From Leptolyngbya sp. FACHB-321 (GTDB lineage Bacteria > Cyanobacteriota > Cyanobacteriia > Leptolyngbyales > Leptolyngbyaceae), in NCBI RefSeq assembly GCF_014695975.1, contig NZ_JACJPI010000081.1, forward strand, positions 124,001-188,000: a stretch of DNA of 64,000 nt. Reading direction: 5' to 3'. The notes beneath the pieces are model-generated. The model was not told where the DNA came from, made no database searches, and saw only the letters and a list, made by a program, of their open reading frames with translations. Numbering within the stretch: position 1 is the first letter of the stretch; each line of letters starts with the position of its first letter. Of this stretch, positions 18,036 to 26,805 are shown piece after piece. Position numbers and translations under genes: made by a program.

Positions 18036-19046
18036 TTATGGTTCCAGCGTAAGAAATTCAGGTTGGGGGATGTTGAGAGGAGGTGTTGCCGCTGACTGTT
18101 GGGTGCTTTCATCCTGCAAGCCACTCACGACTGCCCACTGACTCGGATTCAGCCGCAGTTGCAGTAAGTCAGGGCGTGCGTAATGACCGACGCAATCCAT
18201 CATGCGCTTACGTTTTGTGATGAGCGAAAAGTCTAAATCGGCGATCGCCATCCCCTCGCCCTCGGTAATCGGCGGGCAAAGATGTGTACCTTCTGGACTA
18301 ATAATTGCTGTATGACAGCCACCGCTCAACACTTTTTGTAGCGTCTCATCAGCAGTGATCTGCCCCACTTGCTCCGGTGATAGCCAGCCTGTCGCATTAA
18401 CGACAAAACAGCCTGCCTCCAGTGCATGATGGCGGATCGTCACTTCAATCTGGTCAGCAAAAATTTGACCCACCATTGAGCCGGGGAACTGGGCACAGTG
18501 AATCTGCTCATGCTGAGCCATCAGGGCAAACCGAGCCAACGGGTTGTAGTGTTCCCAACATGCCAAAGCACCCACTTTGCCCACGGCTGTATCCTGAACG
18601 GTTAAACCTGCGCCGTCACCCTGTCCCCAAACCATGCGTTCATGGTACGTGGGGGTGATTTTGCGCCTTTTTAGCAGCAGCGAACCATCGGCATCAAAAA
18701 TGAGTTGCGTGTTGTAGATAGAGCCGCGATCGCGCTCATTGACCCCCAAAACAACGACGATTTCGTAGGAACGGGCTGCACGGCTCACCGCGTCCGTCAC
18801 AGCACCCGGAATTTCGACGGCTTCTTCATACAGCCGCATATGCTCTTTGCCCATTAGCACGGGTGGCTGTACGAAGGAGAAGTAGGGGTAGTACGGCACA
18901 AACGTCTCAGGGAAAACGACTAACTGTGCGCCTTCCTTAGCAGCGCTGGCGATCGCCTGCAACACTTTTTCCGTTGTCCCATCGCGGCTAAACAGCACCG
19001 GACTGATTTGTACTGCCGCCGCTCTCACTATGCGGGAATAATCCAC
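18036..19046 (-). CDS. nitC: Nit6803-type nitrilase of the Nit1C cluster
   Basis: 336 residues from the GTG at 19046, which has AGGAGG four bases upstream. The longer frame to 19112 would add residues encoded by an intergenic repeat. The nitrilase triad is visible: Glu in VFPETFVPY, Lys in [11 protein letters not shown] and Cys in [10 protein letters not shown]. Nearly every segment resembles the characterised Synechocystis nitrilase sll0784, which hydrolyses nitriles to acids plus ammonia. It is the second gene of the cluster, 94 bases after the MSMEG_0572-like gene. Confidence 0.95.
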   Translation of the reverse strand: MDYSRIVRAAAVQISPVLFSRDGTTEKVLQAIASAAKEGAQLVVFPETFVPYYPYFSFVQPPVLMGKEHMRLYEEAVEIPGAVTDAVSRAARSYEIVVVLGVNERDRGSIYNTQLIFDADGSLLLKRRKITPTYHERMVWGQGDGAGLTVQDTAVGKVGALACWEHYNPLARFALMAQHEQIHCAQFPGSMVGQIFADQIEVTIRHHALEAGCFVVNATGWLSPEQVGQITADETLQKVLSGGCHTAIISPEGTHLCPPITEGEGMAIADLDFSLITKRKRMMDCVGHYARPDLLQLRLNPSQWAVVSGLQDESTQQSAATPPLNIPQPEFLTLEP

Positions 19047-19139
19047 AGCGCCTCCTAACAAGTTAATCGTTCTAAGTTTTGAGTTCTCAGTTGAGCTTTT
19101 TGTCCAACTCAAAACTCAAAACTCATTACTTAAAACTTC
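19047..19139. repeat. TTTTGAGTT / AACTCAAAACT inverted repeat inside the Nit1C operon
   Basis: AGTTTTGAGTT near 19075 faces AACTCAAAACTCAAAACTC near 19106-19124, so the intercistronic RNA can fold into a hairpin between nitB and nitC. It belongs to the same family as the repeats at 2198 and 48061. It may alter the relative expression of the two genes. Confidence 0.6.
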
Positions 19140-19622
19140 CTAAACTGTCCATGTGTCGAGAATAAAGGCATTATCCTTACGGTGCAGCAAGATTATGTCC
19201 AGTACATCCAGGGGACTAATGGGGCGAATGCCGGGAATCAGAGAAGGCTCGCCATGACCATACAGTGCTTGGAGAGCAAAACGGCAAGCATAAACCTTGC
19301 CGCCTTCCGTCATAAATTTGCTGAGTTGATCGTTGAAGTTCTGGTGCCCCGGAAACGCTGCATCACCAATCTTTGGGAAGCCGCGCTGCACGCCCAGCGT
19401 TACACCAGGACCATAGAGCAAAACAGAGGTTTCAAAACCTTTCCGTAACAGGCGTAGGGCTTGCAGGAGGTTGACTAACCCGATCGACCCTTCAAAGGCA
19501 ACTGTGTGAAACGTCACCAGCGCTTTTTCGCCTGGATCGGCTTTGACATCTTCAAAAACTTTCTCTTCGTAATCAACGAAAAAATCGCCAACTTGATGAG
19601 CAGGGGTCGTTACTTCTGGCAT
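19140..19622 (-). CDS. nitB: MSMEG_0572/sll0783-type nitrogen-starvation response protein
   Basis: 160 residues. Carries [19 protein letters not shown] (about 33-51), [20 protein letters not shown] and a C-terminal [18 protein letters not shown]. It resembles the DsrE-like small proteins that head Nit1C clusters. The Synechocystis relative sll0783 is induced by nitrogen starvation and affects polyhydroxybutyrate accumulation. It is the first gene of the minus-strand cluster, so the promoter should lie upstream of 19622. No canonical GTA-N8-TAC NtcA site was found there by eye. Confidence 0.9.
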   Translation of the reverse strand: MPEVTTPAHQVGDFFVDYEEKVFEDVKADPGEKALVTFHTVAFEGSIGLVNLLQALRLLRKGFETSVLLYGPGVTLGVQRGFPKIGDAAFPGHQNFNDQLSKFMTEGGKVYACRFALQALYGHGEPSLIPGIRPISPLDVLDIILLHRKDNAFILDTWTV

Positions 19623-20359
19623 GGTTTTGTCCTCAGTAAAAAGTTAATAGATGGTAGCTCTAAGTGCCAGCTACGCTTGCTAAGGCAATCAAAAAGCCGA
19701 CGCTTTTTCTCGCTTAAAAACCCAAATTGGTTGGATTTATTGCTTCGCAGTCTGATTCATTCAAGCTGAAAGCATTTCAACATCAACAGCAAATGATTCC
19801 TTGCTTCTTTGCGATCGCAGCATGGCTCTCCATCAATTTCACAGCTCTACAGAGTGACAGACTTGGCGGCTGCTTCATCATGCAACTCCATAACTGAAAT
19901 AGGGGAAAGACAGCAGGATGCAAAAAAACAGAAGTCAAAAGCCCGATTATTGAAAGCTCAACAATCATCACTTTTGACTTCTGACTCCTCCTTAAAACCA
20001 GTACTTTTCAACCGACAGGGTTAAGTGCCTGCTGATGTGCAGCTTAGAAGCACGCTCTGATGCTACTTGTGTACTCTGCTACAAAGTTTCTAGGTTTAAC
20101 AGTATTGGCAGGGCTGAACTGACCATCGCTCAACGCTGACAAAAATTTGTTGAAATGACCTGTCGGTTTAAACAGGTGCAAGTAAAGTTGAAAACGCCTA
20201 ATCAGTCCCTTGATCAATAGCTAGGCGTTAATAAACTAAGGATATTTTTGTGAGTGGAAGGGTAAAACCCTCTATCCAAGGGCAAAGCCCCTTTAACCCC
20301 TGCCTACTTGTCAGAAGGGCTATGTGCTGGATATTGATTGTGAGGCGATCGGCTAAAAA
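19623..20359. other. Intergenic region upstream of the Nit1C cluster
   Basis: About 740 bases without a supportable gene. It holds a palindrome GTAGCT-N9-AGCTAC (19654-19674) 32-52 bases before nitB, a short AAAAAGC/GCTTTTT hairpin (19691-19708), and a 13-bp inverted repeat CAGAAGTCAAAAG/CTTTTGACTTCTG (19929-19941 with 19971-19983) of the dispersed-repeat type. The cluster promoter should be here. Confidence 0.45.
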
Positions 20360-20806
20360 TTAAGTCTTCTTCAGTCGTGAGGGGGCTTGAAACACCTCTG
20401 GATGAGCCTGCCAAACTTGCTGAATAAACTCTTTGAATAGCTGGTGCCCGCTTGCCTTTTTTTCAGAGTCGGCTACGTCGCGATCGTCTATGTAAAGGTC
20501 AGCTAGCCACGGTAGCACTTCTACATCCAGTGCTACTCGAAACAAGGTCAGTGGTAAAAGCAGATCAGAGTCATGGCGTAAGTCGTAGCACGCTGCCATT
20601 GTTGCCAGCGCACTATTCTGCCTTTGAGTTGCCTCTGACCAAAATACCAACATCAGAGGACGTACCCAGCAGCTCTGGCGACTCTCAATCACCTGCACCA
20701 CTTCGGCATAAAGGCAACTAGCTTCGTGTTCCAGCCCAACAATCTGAGACGGTTGAAAGCAGGGAACCGCAGGACTGCCACACCCGTGATTCAAAGGAAA
20801 ACCCAT
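20360..20806 (-). CDS. Conserved-type hypothetical protein
   Basis: 148 residues, function unknown. The core IVGLEHEASCLYAEVVQVIE followed by CWVRPLMLVF, then ACYDLRHDSDLLLPLTLFRVALDVEVLPWLADL, looks like an ordered cytoplasmic protein and resembles a cyanobacteria-only family as far as I recall. The N-terminus is Cys- and Pro-rich. It has no membrane segment. It is transcribed away from clpS. Confidence 0.7.
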   Translation of the reverse strand: MGFPLNHGCGSPAVPCFQPSQIVGLEHEASCLYAEVVQVIESRQSCWVRPLMLVFWSEATQRQNSALATMAACYDLRHDSDLLLPLTLFRVALDVEVLPWLADLYIDDRDVADSEKKASGHQLFKEFIQQVWQAHPEVFQAPSRLKKT

Positions 20807-21200
20807 AGGGTAAGCGTTTAGTTTCCCTTGATCTTAGACGGTCGAGTGCCTCTCTCGCCGCCGCCATAATACTGAAAGCAGCACTATCTCTAGAGTTTCT
20901 AAGTGTACAGACTCTATACATTCGGTCAAAGGCTTTCGTATTGGTACAAACCTCTTGTCTTAGAGACGGATGCCGAAAGCCACTATTGAGTGTTATAAGT
21001 GATGTTAAGTAACGTCAGTATGGTCTCTGTGTTTTGACCTAAATTAGCAAAGCACAGCCATCTAAATCTTGGCTTTAAGGTGCGTTAGAGTTTGACTCAT
21101 TGCACCGCTGTCTTTAAATATGAAGTCAAGGTCGCAACTGCCATCAAGTTGCCTGACCGGGTTCAATTTGTTGTTAACTTTTTAATGAGAGGATAGAAAC
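20807..21200. other. Divergent intergenic region before clpS
   Basis: About 390 bases between divergent genes, expected to carry both promoters. GGCTTTCG (about 20931) and CGAAAGCC (about 20973) form an 8-bp inverted repeat with a long loop. I found no riboswitch or recognised small RNA. Confidence 0.35.
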
Positions 21201-21482
21201 GTGTCTGTCGAAACCATTGAACAGCGTTCAACGGTTCGCAAGCTTGCGCCCCGTTACCGCGTATTGCTTCACAATGATGACTACAACTCAATGGAGTACG
21301 TAGTGCAGACCTTGATGACAACAGTGGCTAGTTTGACTCAGCCACAAGCAGTTGACATCATGATGGAAGCGCATACTAATGGGATGGCTTTAGTCATTAC
21401 TTGCGCTCAAGAACACGCAGAGTTTTATAGTGAAACGCTTAACAGCCACGGCTTAAGCAGCACGATCGAGCCAGACGAGTAA
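21201..21482 (+). CDS. clpS: ATP-dependent Clp protease adaptor ClpS
   Basis: 93 residues. YRVLLHNDDYNSMEYVV (about 19-35) is the ClpS signature that grips N-terminal degron residues. The rest of the domain (AVDIMMEAHTNGMALVITC) follows. ClpS delivers N-degron substrates to ClpA/ClpC; the partner ClpC is encoded at 27.2-29.7 kb. The start is GTG 21201 behind GAGAGGATAG. A CPBP protease gene begins 14 bases after the stop, so the two are probably co-transcribed. Confidence 0.94.
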   Translation: MSVETIEQRSTVRKLAPRYRVLLHNDDYNSMEYVVQTLMTTVASLTQPQAVDIMMEAHTNGMALVITCAQEHAEFYSETLNSHGLSSTIEPDE

Positions 21483-21496
21483 GCATTGAGAGCACT

Positions 21497-22384
21497 GTGA
21501 AGCTGACCTTACCTAAGTTAGTACGTGCTCCGGCTCCTATTAGGATTGGGGTGTTTCTGGTCGTCCTGCTGCTACTATGGGTGCCGATCGCGGTCCCACT
21601 GTATCAGGTGATTGAGGATAGCAACACAGTCAGCATCGTGACGCTTGTTATCCTCTACGCCGAGTTCCTTCTTTTAGTAAACTTTTGGGGGCGATGGGTT
21701 TACCGTCAGCCCAACTTGTTGCAGCGCTATGGACTCGAGTTTTCTTACCGGATGGGGCTTGAAGTGCTAGCTGGTCTAGCGCTTGGTATTGCCAGTCTAT
21801 TCGCTTTGTTTGCAGTACAGAGGGTCTTTGGCTGGGTGATCTGGCAGCCTCCATCGATCGCGTTCTGGCGGTTGGTTGTAGAAGGCTTGCTGGTCTCTCT
21901 AGGTATTGGTTTCGCCGAAGAGTTGTTCTTTCGTGGTTGGCTGCTGGATGAACTTCAGCGTGATTATCGCCCGCAGGTTGTCCTCTGGGTCAATGCAACT
22001 ATTTTTGCACTAGTACATGGGCTAAGACCACAGTTTCCGGCACTATTGCTGCTAGGGCTAACGTTGGTGCTGGCAAAGCGAGCCTGTGGTGACGTTGGTG
22101 GTAGATTGCCCTCTAGTTCGCAACCTGCGCCGCAACACAATCTGCCTGCGAACAGTTTTCGAGGACGTTTGGGTTTGCCGATGGGGTTACATGCTGGGTT
22201 GGTCTGGAGCTATTACATTGTTAATGTTGGCAAACTGGTTGAGTATGCTCCACACGTGCCTGAGTGGTTAACGGGCTTCGATCGCAATCCCCTTGCTGGT
22301 GCGATCGGTGTTTTGTTTCTTGGCATTCTTGCGTTCGGTATGATTCTCTATGCTGAACGGCGAGTAAAAACAACGTTACTGTGA
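21497..22384 (+). CDS. CPBP family intramembrane glutamic endopeptidase
   Basis: 295 residues, about seven membrane helices. The Abi/CPBP motif EExxxR is present as AEELFFRG (E141, E142, R146), with a second motif FALVHG (H174) and a later His/Asn-bearing helix. Such proteins cleave substrates within the membrane, but the substrate is unknown. A Ser/Arg/Asn-rich loop (about 190-220) between helices is longer than usual. The GTG start 14 bases after clpS implies a shared mRNA. Confidence 0.88.
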   Translation: MKLTLPKLVRAPAPIRIGVFLVVLLLLWVPIAVPLYQVIEDSNTVSIVTLVILYAEFLLLVNFWGRWVYRQPNLLQRYGLEFSYRMGLEVLAGLALGIASLFALFAVQRVFGWVIWQPPSIAFWRLVVEGLLVSLGIGFAEELFFRGWLLDELQRDYRPQVVLWVNATIFALVHGLRPQFPALLLLGLTLVLAKRACGDVGGRLPSSSQPAPQHNLPANSFRGRLGLPMGLHAGLVWSYYIVNVGKLVEYAPHVPEWLTGFDRNPLAGAIGVLFLGILAFGMILYAERRVKTTLL

Positions 22385-22452
22385 TTCTTTGAACAGCAAT
22401 CTTTAACGGCAATCGCTGGATGCCGCTACTTTTGAAAGCTATATTGCTGGTG

Positions 22453-23388
22453 TCATTTCTTCGCTCGAAATAAACCAAACAGCCCACCATTTCTGTCAGG
22501 TTGTTTTGCTGGCTGACTTTTAGGTGGGTTGTCATTGTGCTGTTTAGACTCCGAAGCCGGAACCTCAATGCCGAGCTTAGAGGCAAACTTAAGCGCCAAC
22601 GGGTCTTCAGCATTTAGCTTCAGCGCTTGACGCATGTAAACCTTCGCCATACTTTGCAGGTTTTGCTGTAGATAGGCAACCCCTAGCAGCGCATGGTATT
22701 CACTTTTGCCTGCCTCAATTTTAATGGCATCCCGCAGCTCTTGCTCTGCCGCCTTCCAGTTGCTCTTCTTCATGTATTCCTGTGCACGACGATAGTGCCG
22801 TTCAGAATAAGTGGGGGGAGCAACTTCTGGTGGCGGCGAAAAGATGGGCACCTTTGGCTGCGTCGGGCTAGGCACAATTCCAGTAGGCTTCTCGCGAATC
22901 AGTGTTTCGCCTACTTTTAGTTGCGAATAAACTAGATTGAGTTCACCAAGCTGCTGTGTCAGCGATTCAAACTGCTCTAATGGTTCATATTGAGACTCGG
23001 CAAGTTGGGTAATTGCCTGCTCATAAAACACATCAACCTCGCTGATGGGCTGTTGGATAAGTTGACGTGCCAGATTGCCCTGAGGGTTGAGGGAGGTATC
23101 GCGGTAGAGTTGCCGTGCTCGTAACCGCAGGAGGGATGCATTTTCCTTGCGCCCTTTTTCTTGTTTCAACTTTTGGTAAGCAGGGTTGACTAACCGAGCA
23201 AAAAGCTGACTAGCAAGTTCTTTGGTTGTATTGTCTTCAAGTGTATAGCGATCAGGATGCAGTAGTTTTGCGATCGCCCGGTAACGCTTAAGGACACGAC
23301 GATCGTCCGCAGCTACTGAAACTCCCAAGACGGCATAGGGATCAGAAAAGTTAGTTAGCCATTTTGAGGGAAGCACATTCTGTGACAT
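22453..23388 (-). CDS. J-domain protein with TPR-like C-terminus
   Basis: 311 residues. Residues about 14-65 form a J domain (DPYAVLGVSVAADDRRVLKR then LLHPDRYTLED, with the HPD motif that stimulates Hsp70). The middle is Pro-rich (IFSPPPEVAPPTYSERHYRR). Residues about 208-275 hold a TPR-like repeat pair (AQEYMKKSNWKAAEQELRDA and YHALLGVAYLQQNLQSMAKV). The tail is basic (LFGLFRAKK). Probably a specialised DnaK co-chaperone. Convergent with the CPBP gene. Confidence 0.87.
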   Translation of the reverse strand: MSQNVLPSKWLTNFSDPYAVLGVSVAADDRRVLKRYRAIAKLLHPDRYTLEDNTTKELASQLFARLVNPAYQKLKQEKGRKENASLLRLRARQLYRDTSLNPQGNLARQLIQQPISEVDVFYEQAITQLAESQYEPLEQFESLTQQLGELNLVYSQLKVGETLIREKPTGIVPSPTQPKVPIFSPPPEVAPPTYSERHYRRAQEYMKKSNWKAAEQELRDAIKIEAGKSEYHALLGVAYLQQNLQSMAKVYMRQALKLNAEDPLALKFASKLGIEVPASESKQHNDNPPKSQPAKQPDRNGGLFGLFRAKK

Positions 23389-24048
23389 GAACCAAGGAAC
23401 TCTTCAAGTGACCTGAGGAAACTTCAATATATTCTGAACGGTAAAAATACGTACAGTACGACTGCAATGAGTAAAAGCGATACGTTAACCTGAACTACCC
23501 GCTGCCCAGCTAATGTAACTTTTATTTTACTTCTGTGAGAAAGTTTTGTGTGAAGTTGCTTTTTTGAAACAACGTTATAGGAGCGAGTCACTTTCTAACA
23601 AACTGCTGAAAATCAATCTAGGATAGGGTTCCTACAGCATTAACTTGTAGCAAGCGACTGCTCATGACCTTGAAGCTGACAAAAACTAAGAGTGGTCAAA
23701 AAGTAGACTCAGCAACTCTGACTAGATATTTTTTCGATCGTAAGGCTCATTACTCTACTGTACTTTGCCCTAAAAGACTGAACCGGATAGATTTGACAGA
23801 CCTTAACGCTTTTCGCTGCCTCATATTTCTGTTACCAAACGATCGCGGTGACGGTAACGACCCCACATCTGTTTCAACAAAGGCATGCGGTTGCAGGCAC
23901 AATTTTGCGGTCATCAACGCTGGAGAGTCAATATGATAGATGTAATGGCACTAGGGTAGATGCTAATCGCTGCGCTGCTATAAACTAACAGTCGTCATAC
24001 CACTGTTCTGCCATTGTAAAGTCTGAGTACGGATATTGTGGGGTTGGG
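23389..24048. other. Intergenic region, no supported gene
   Basis: About 660 bases. A 90-codon plus-strand frame (23664-23936) lacks a ribosome site and recognisable features, so I do not call it. A small palindrome CGTAC-A-GTACG lies at 23450-23460, about 62 bases before the J-domain gene, and could be an operator. Confidence 0.35.
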
Positions 24049-24444
24049 ATGGTAGAGAAACTAAGAGATCGTAAAATTGCGGCTGCATTGGCATTTGCTG
24101 GAGCTGTTTCACCGATCGGTGCAGGGTTGCACAAGTTTTATGTGGGGCAGCCACTTTGGGGCATTTTCTATCTCTTGCTATCTATGACCCCGATTCCCAG
24201 GGTTGCGAGTGCGATCGAAGGCATTTGGTATTTGTCTCAAAACGCCGACGAATTTGATCTGAAATTCAATGATGGCGTTGCGTCTACAGCAACCATTGTG
24301 TCGCGTGCAGAGGTGGTTGACTCTGACCAAATTGGTGCAGTGGCAGATGCCGTTCGCCATCTCGATCAGCTTCGTGCCGATGGGTTGCTTTCTGAATACG
24401 AATTTGAGCAAAAGCGCCGTAAATTGCTCGATCGCATTGCTTAG
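24049..24444 (+). CDS. TM2 domain protein with C-terminal SHOCT-like segment
   Basis: 131 residues. KIAAALAFAGAVSPIGAGLHKFYVGQPLWGIFYLL is a TM2 unit (about 9-60, two membrane helices). The C-terminus (about 103-131, LDQLRADGLLSEYEFEQKRR) is a SHOCT-like short helical motif. Both are small-membrane-protein modules of unknown role. Start ATG 24049 after GGGTTGGG. The comEA-like gene begins 70 bases downstream on the same strand. Confidence 0.85.
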   Translation: MVEKLRDRKIAAALAFAGAVSPIGAGLHKFYVGQPLWGIFYLLLSMTPIPRVASAIEGIWYLSQNADEFDLKFNDGVASTATIVSRAEVVDSDQIGAVADAVRHLDQLRADGLLSEYEFEQKRRKLLDRIA

Positions 24445-24514
24445 TTGTTGGCTGTTAACAAGACCACTAGCTACCTAAACGTTTCTCCTTCATCCCTCAC
24501 ATCCTTCATCCCCA

Positions 24515-25051
24515 ATGCCGCTTCCTCACTGGCTATCAACGGCTGCCCAATCCCGTCAACCGCTGCGATCGCAGCTCTTAAACGATCCCTATTACCGCTT
24601 TCAATCTGTAGCAGAGCTAGTGCTAGCTGCCAGTTTGGGTGTCAAGATTGATGTAAATCAGGCGGGCATTGATGATTGGCTGCGATTGCCAGGAATTTCG
24701 ATTCATCAGGCGCGATCGCTGGTTGAGTTGACCCAATCAGGAGTCCAATTGCACTGTATTGAGGATATAGCTGCTGTGTTGAGTCTGCCTGTACCAAGAC
24801 TCAAACCGCTCGAACCAGTGCTCCAATTTTGCTATTACGATGCTGCTAGTGTCGATACCGTCAAGCCTGTGAATGCAAATACGGCAACGGTCGAAATGCT
24901 GACCAGGATTCCCGTTGTCGATACGTATTTAGCACGAGCGATCGTTGCCAATCGCGCAGTAAGCCCCTACCGCAATTTAATTCATCTCCAACGGCGGCTC
25001 TCGCTGTCTGCCGAAGTCGTCTCAGAACTGATGCATTACCTTCGGTTTTAG
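24515..25051 (+). CDS. ComEA-like helix-hairpin-helix DNA-binding protein
   Basis: 178 residues with two ComEA-type HhH units: IDVNQAGIDDWLRLPGIS (about 44-62) and VNANTATVEMLTRIPVVDTYLARAIV (about 117-142). There is no signal peptide or membrane anchor, so unlike classic ComEA it appears cytoplasmic. HhH units bind DNA without sequence preference. It could serve in DNA uptake or repair together with DprA. The N-terminus PLPHWLSTAAQSRQPLRSQL is a short non-conserved lead. Confidence 0.8.
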   Translation: MPLPHWLSTAAQSRQPLRSQLLNDPYYRFQSVAELVLAASLGVKIDVNQAGIDDWLRLPGISIHQARSLVELTQSGVQLHCIEDIAAVLSLPVPRLKPLEPVLQFCYYDAASVDTVKPVNANTATVEMLTRIPVVDTYLARAIVANRAVSPYRNLIHLQRRLSLSAEVVSELMHYLRF

Positions 25052-25110
25052 CTTGAACCAAAAAATAACGGCTATGGGCAAGTTTCAAACTGCAAAGCTC
25101 CGGCATTGCT

Positions 25111-25722
25111 TCAGTACCCAGCTTCCTGATCCTTCCTTTCTACTAGCCCAAGGCGATCGAATGGGTAAAAGCGAAACCAGGCACGACCAATAATGTTTTG
25201 CTGCGGTAGAAAACCCCAAACGTGAGAATCATTGCTGTTGTTGCGGTTATCGCCCATCACAAAAAACTCATCCTCTGGCACAGTGACCGGCGGCAGGGTG
25301 TAATTGGGAGGGGCGGCTATATACAGTTCCTGAAGGGGCTGCTGGTTAACAAAAACGGTGCCATTATTAACCTGTACGGTTTGTCCAGGCTGACCAATAA
25401 TGCGTTTGATAAATGCCTGGTCTTTGGTATAGCCCTGAGTTTGAAGTTGCTGTGGCGGATCAAACACAACGATTTCGCCAAAGGCTGGGGGACGAAGGCG
25501 ATAGGAAAGCTTTTCGACTATGAGTCGATCGCCAACTTCCAACGTGGGCAGCATGGAATCAGAAGGAATAAAGCGCGGTTCTGCCACAAAAACCCGGATT
25601 AACAGTGCCAGAATCAGAGCAATGATGAGAATTTGAATGTTTTCCCACCAGGCTCGCCAACGCGGTGGGGCAGAGGTTGCCATAACAGGAGCCTGGGGTT
25701 CGGAGGTTTCTTCAGAAGTCAT
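25111..25722 (-). CDS. lepB: Signal peptidase I
   Basis: 203 residues. One membrane anchor (about 29-47) precedes the catalytic domain. The nucleophile Ser56 lies in PSDSMLPTL and the general-base Lys106 in AFIKRIIG. The family box VMGDNRNNSNDSHVWG (about 155-170) is intact. It removes signal peptides from exported proteins, with the active site on the outer face of the inner or thylakoid membrane. The gene is convergent with the comEA-like gene. Confidence 0.95.
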   Translation of the reverse strand: MTSEETSEPQAPVMATSAPPRWRAWWENIQILIIALILALLIRVFVAEPRFIPSDSMLPTLEVGDRLIVEKLSYRLRPPAFGEIVVFDPPQQLQTQGYTKDQAFIKRIIGQPGQTVQVNNGTVFVNQQPLQELYIAAPPNYTLPPVTVPEDEFFVMGDNRNNSNDSHVWGFLPQQNIIGRAWFRFYPFDRLGLVERKDQEAGY

Positions 25723-25856
25723 AAAGATGTGGCTTAGACAGCAGACATTAAACGCTAGACACTTAACAACAGCCCACCCTTGCAGTTAAGGATAGTCTCT
25801 AGCCCAGAATCTTTAGTCTACTGTCCAGATACTCCTTATACTCGCAAGGGCAGTGG

Positions 25857-26564
25857 TTAGAACGCAATAAACTTTTCTGAGCACAGTTGATCCAGTCGTG
25901 CCCCTAGAGCCAGAACAAAGGCTTGAAGCTGGTTAGAGCGATCGCCCACTGCACAGATGACAATATCAAACGCTGCCAAGTCGAGCCGCAGTCCTGACAG
26001 AACGACTTCTGGGCATTGGATGATCGCCTCACGATAGTGAAAGTTTTTCCAGCTTTGTTGCAATTGCTGCCAGTACTGCTGATAGGGCAACTGATCCGTT
26101 GTTTCGGGATTAGCTTGCACTAGCCACACGGGTTGCCGATAGCCACATTCATGCAGCCAGTCAATCTGGCTTTTTAAGGGTGCAATACCTGAGCCTTCAG
26201 TAATGTAGAGGCGAGGGCGTTGAGGAAGTTCGCTAAGGGTCATCAGCCCATAAGGACCACGTAACGGTAGCACTTGCCCGATCGCTAGATCTTGCAGAAA
26301 GGCAGAACTCCAGCCGACGCGCGAGACGCAGAGTTCAACTTCAGGGCAGTGGGAGGGTGAAGAGGCGATCGAGTAAATTTTGCTAAATTTGCGCCCGTCT
26401 CGTTCAAACTTGGGCCACACGGACTGTCCTGGCAAAAACTGAAAATCATTGCGATCTAACTGCAATCGAATCGCTTTAATGGTTGGGGTTAGAGCGACTG
26501 AATGGATAACCGTAGCAAGATAATCCGCCGTGGGCGATCGGCGCAGAACGTCTAAACTTTGCAT
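25857..26564 (-). CDS. FAD/NAD(P)-dependent oxidoreductase (flavin reductase-like) under a B12 riboswitch
   Basis: 235 residues of the ferredoxin-NADP reductase superfamily. The FAD part shows FLPGQSVWPKFE and KIYSIASSP (usual R-x-Y-S, here K-I-Y-S), then LRGPYGLM. The NAD part shows LYITEGSGIAPLKSQIDWL and ends in EKFIAF. No iron-sulfur motif is present, so it resembles Fre/LuxG-type flavin reductases. A cobalamin riboswitch ends 11 bases before the ATG, so its job probably concerns B12, such as reducing cobalt or flavin during cobalamin assimilation. That link is inference. Confidence 0.85.
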   Translation of the reverse strand: MQSLDVLRRSPTADYLATVIHSVALTPTIKAIRLQLDRNDFQFLPGQSVWPKFERDGRKFSKIYSIASSPSHCPEVELCVSRVGWSSAFLQDLAIGQVLPLRGPYGLMTLSELPQRPRLYITEGSGIAPLKSQIDWLHECGYRQPVWLVQANPETTDQLPYQQYWQQLQQSWKNFHYREAIIQCPEVVLSGLRLDLAAFDIVICAVGDRSNQLQAFVLALGARLDQLCSEKFIAF

Positions 26565-26575
26565 GATAAACCTTT

Positions 26576-26805
26576 GCCTGTGAGTCGCAGGCGTAATGTT
26601 GTAATTGGCTTCAGGCGGGCATCCTGGCTTGGAAAAGGATGGAGGATAAGGGATGAAGGATAAAAGTGAGAAATCTGTCTCAATTTTTTAGCCTTCAGCC
26701 TTCAGCCTTTCTTTCACAGTTGCGTCACAGCACCGGCTTCTCACCGGATTTTCCCCAGGTCAATTTTTCTGACCTCATCTGGGCTGATCCCCCAGACAAC
26801 CTGAA
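26576..26805 (-). promoter_or_regulatory. Cobalamin (B12) riboswitch
   Basis: Read on the minus strand, the core is conserved: GGGGAAAATCCGGTGAGAAG, then CCGGTGCTGTGACGCAACTG, and later GCCAGGATGCCCGCCTGAAG. TTCAGG (26800-26805) pairs with CCTGAA (26610-26615) to close the core. The expression platform is the hairpin GCCTG-CGACTCA-CAGGC (26576-26592); its loop CTCA is complementary to TGAG in the core loop, the L5-L13 kissing pair. The hairpin ends 11 bases before the ATG, next to AAAGG, so ligand binding should block ribosome access. The variable arm (about 26626-26709) contains dispersed-repeat sequence. Confidence 0.93.

Noticed and set aside
19654-19674. NtcA binding site before nitB
   Set aside because: The GTA and TAC halves are 15 bases apart, not the required 8, so I list it only as a palindrome of unknown meaning.
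23664-23936. 90-codon plus-strand frame between the J-domain and TM2 genes
   Set aside because: No ribosome site and no protein-like pattern. It remains possible as a hypothetical gene, but the support is too weak.
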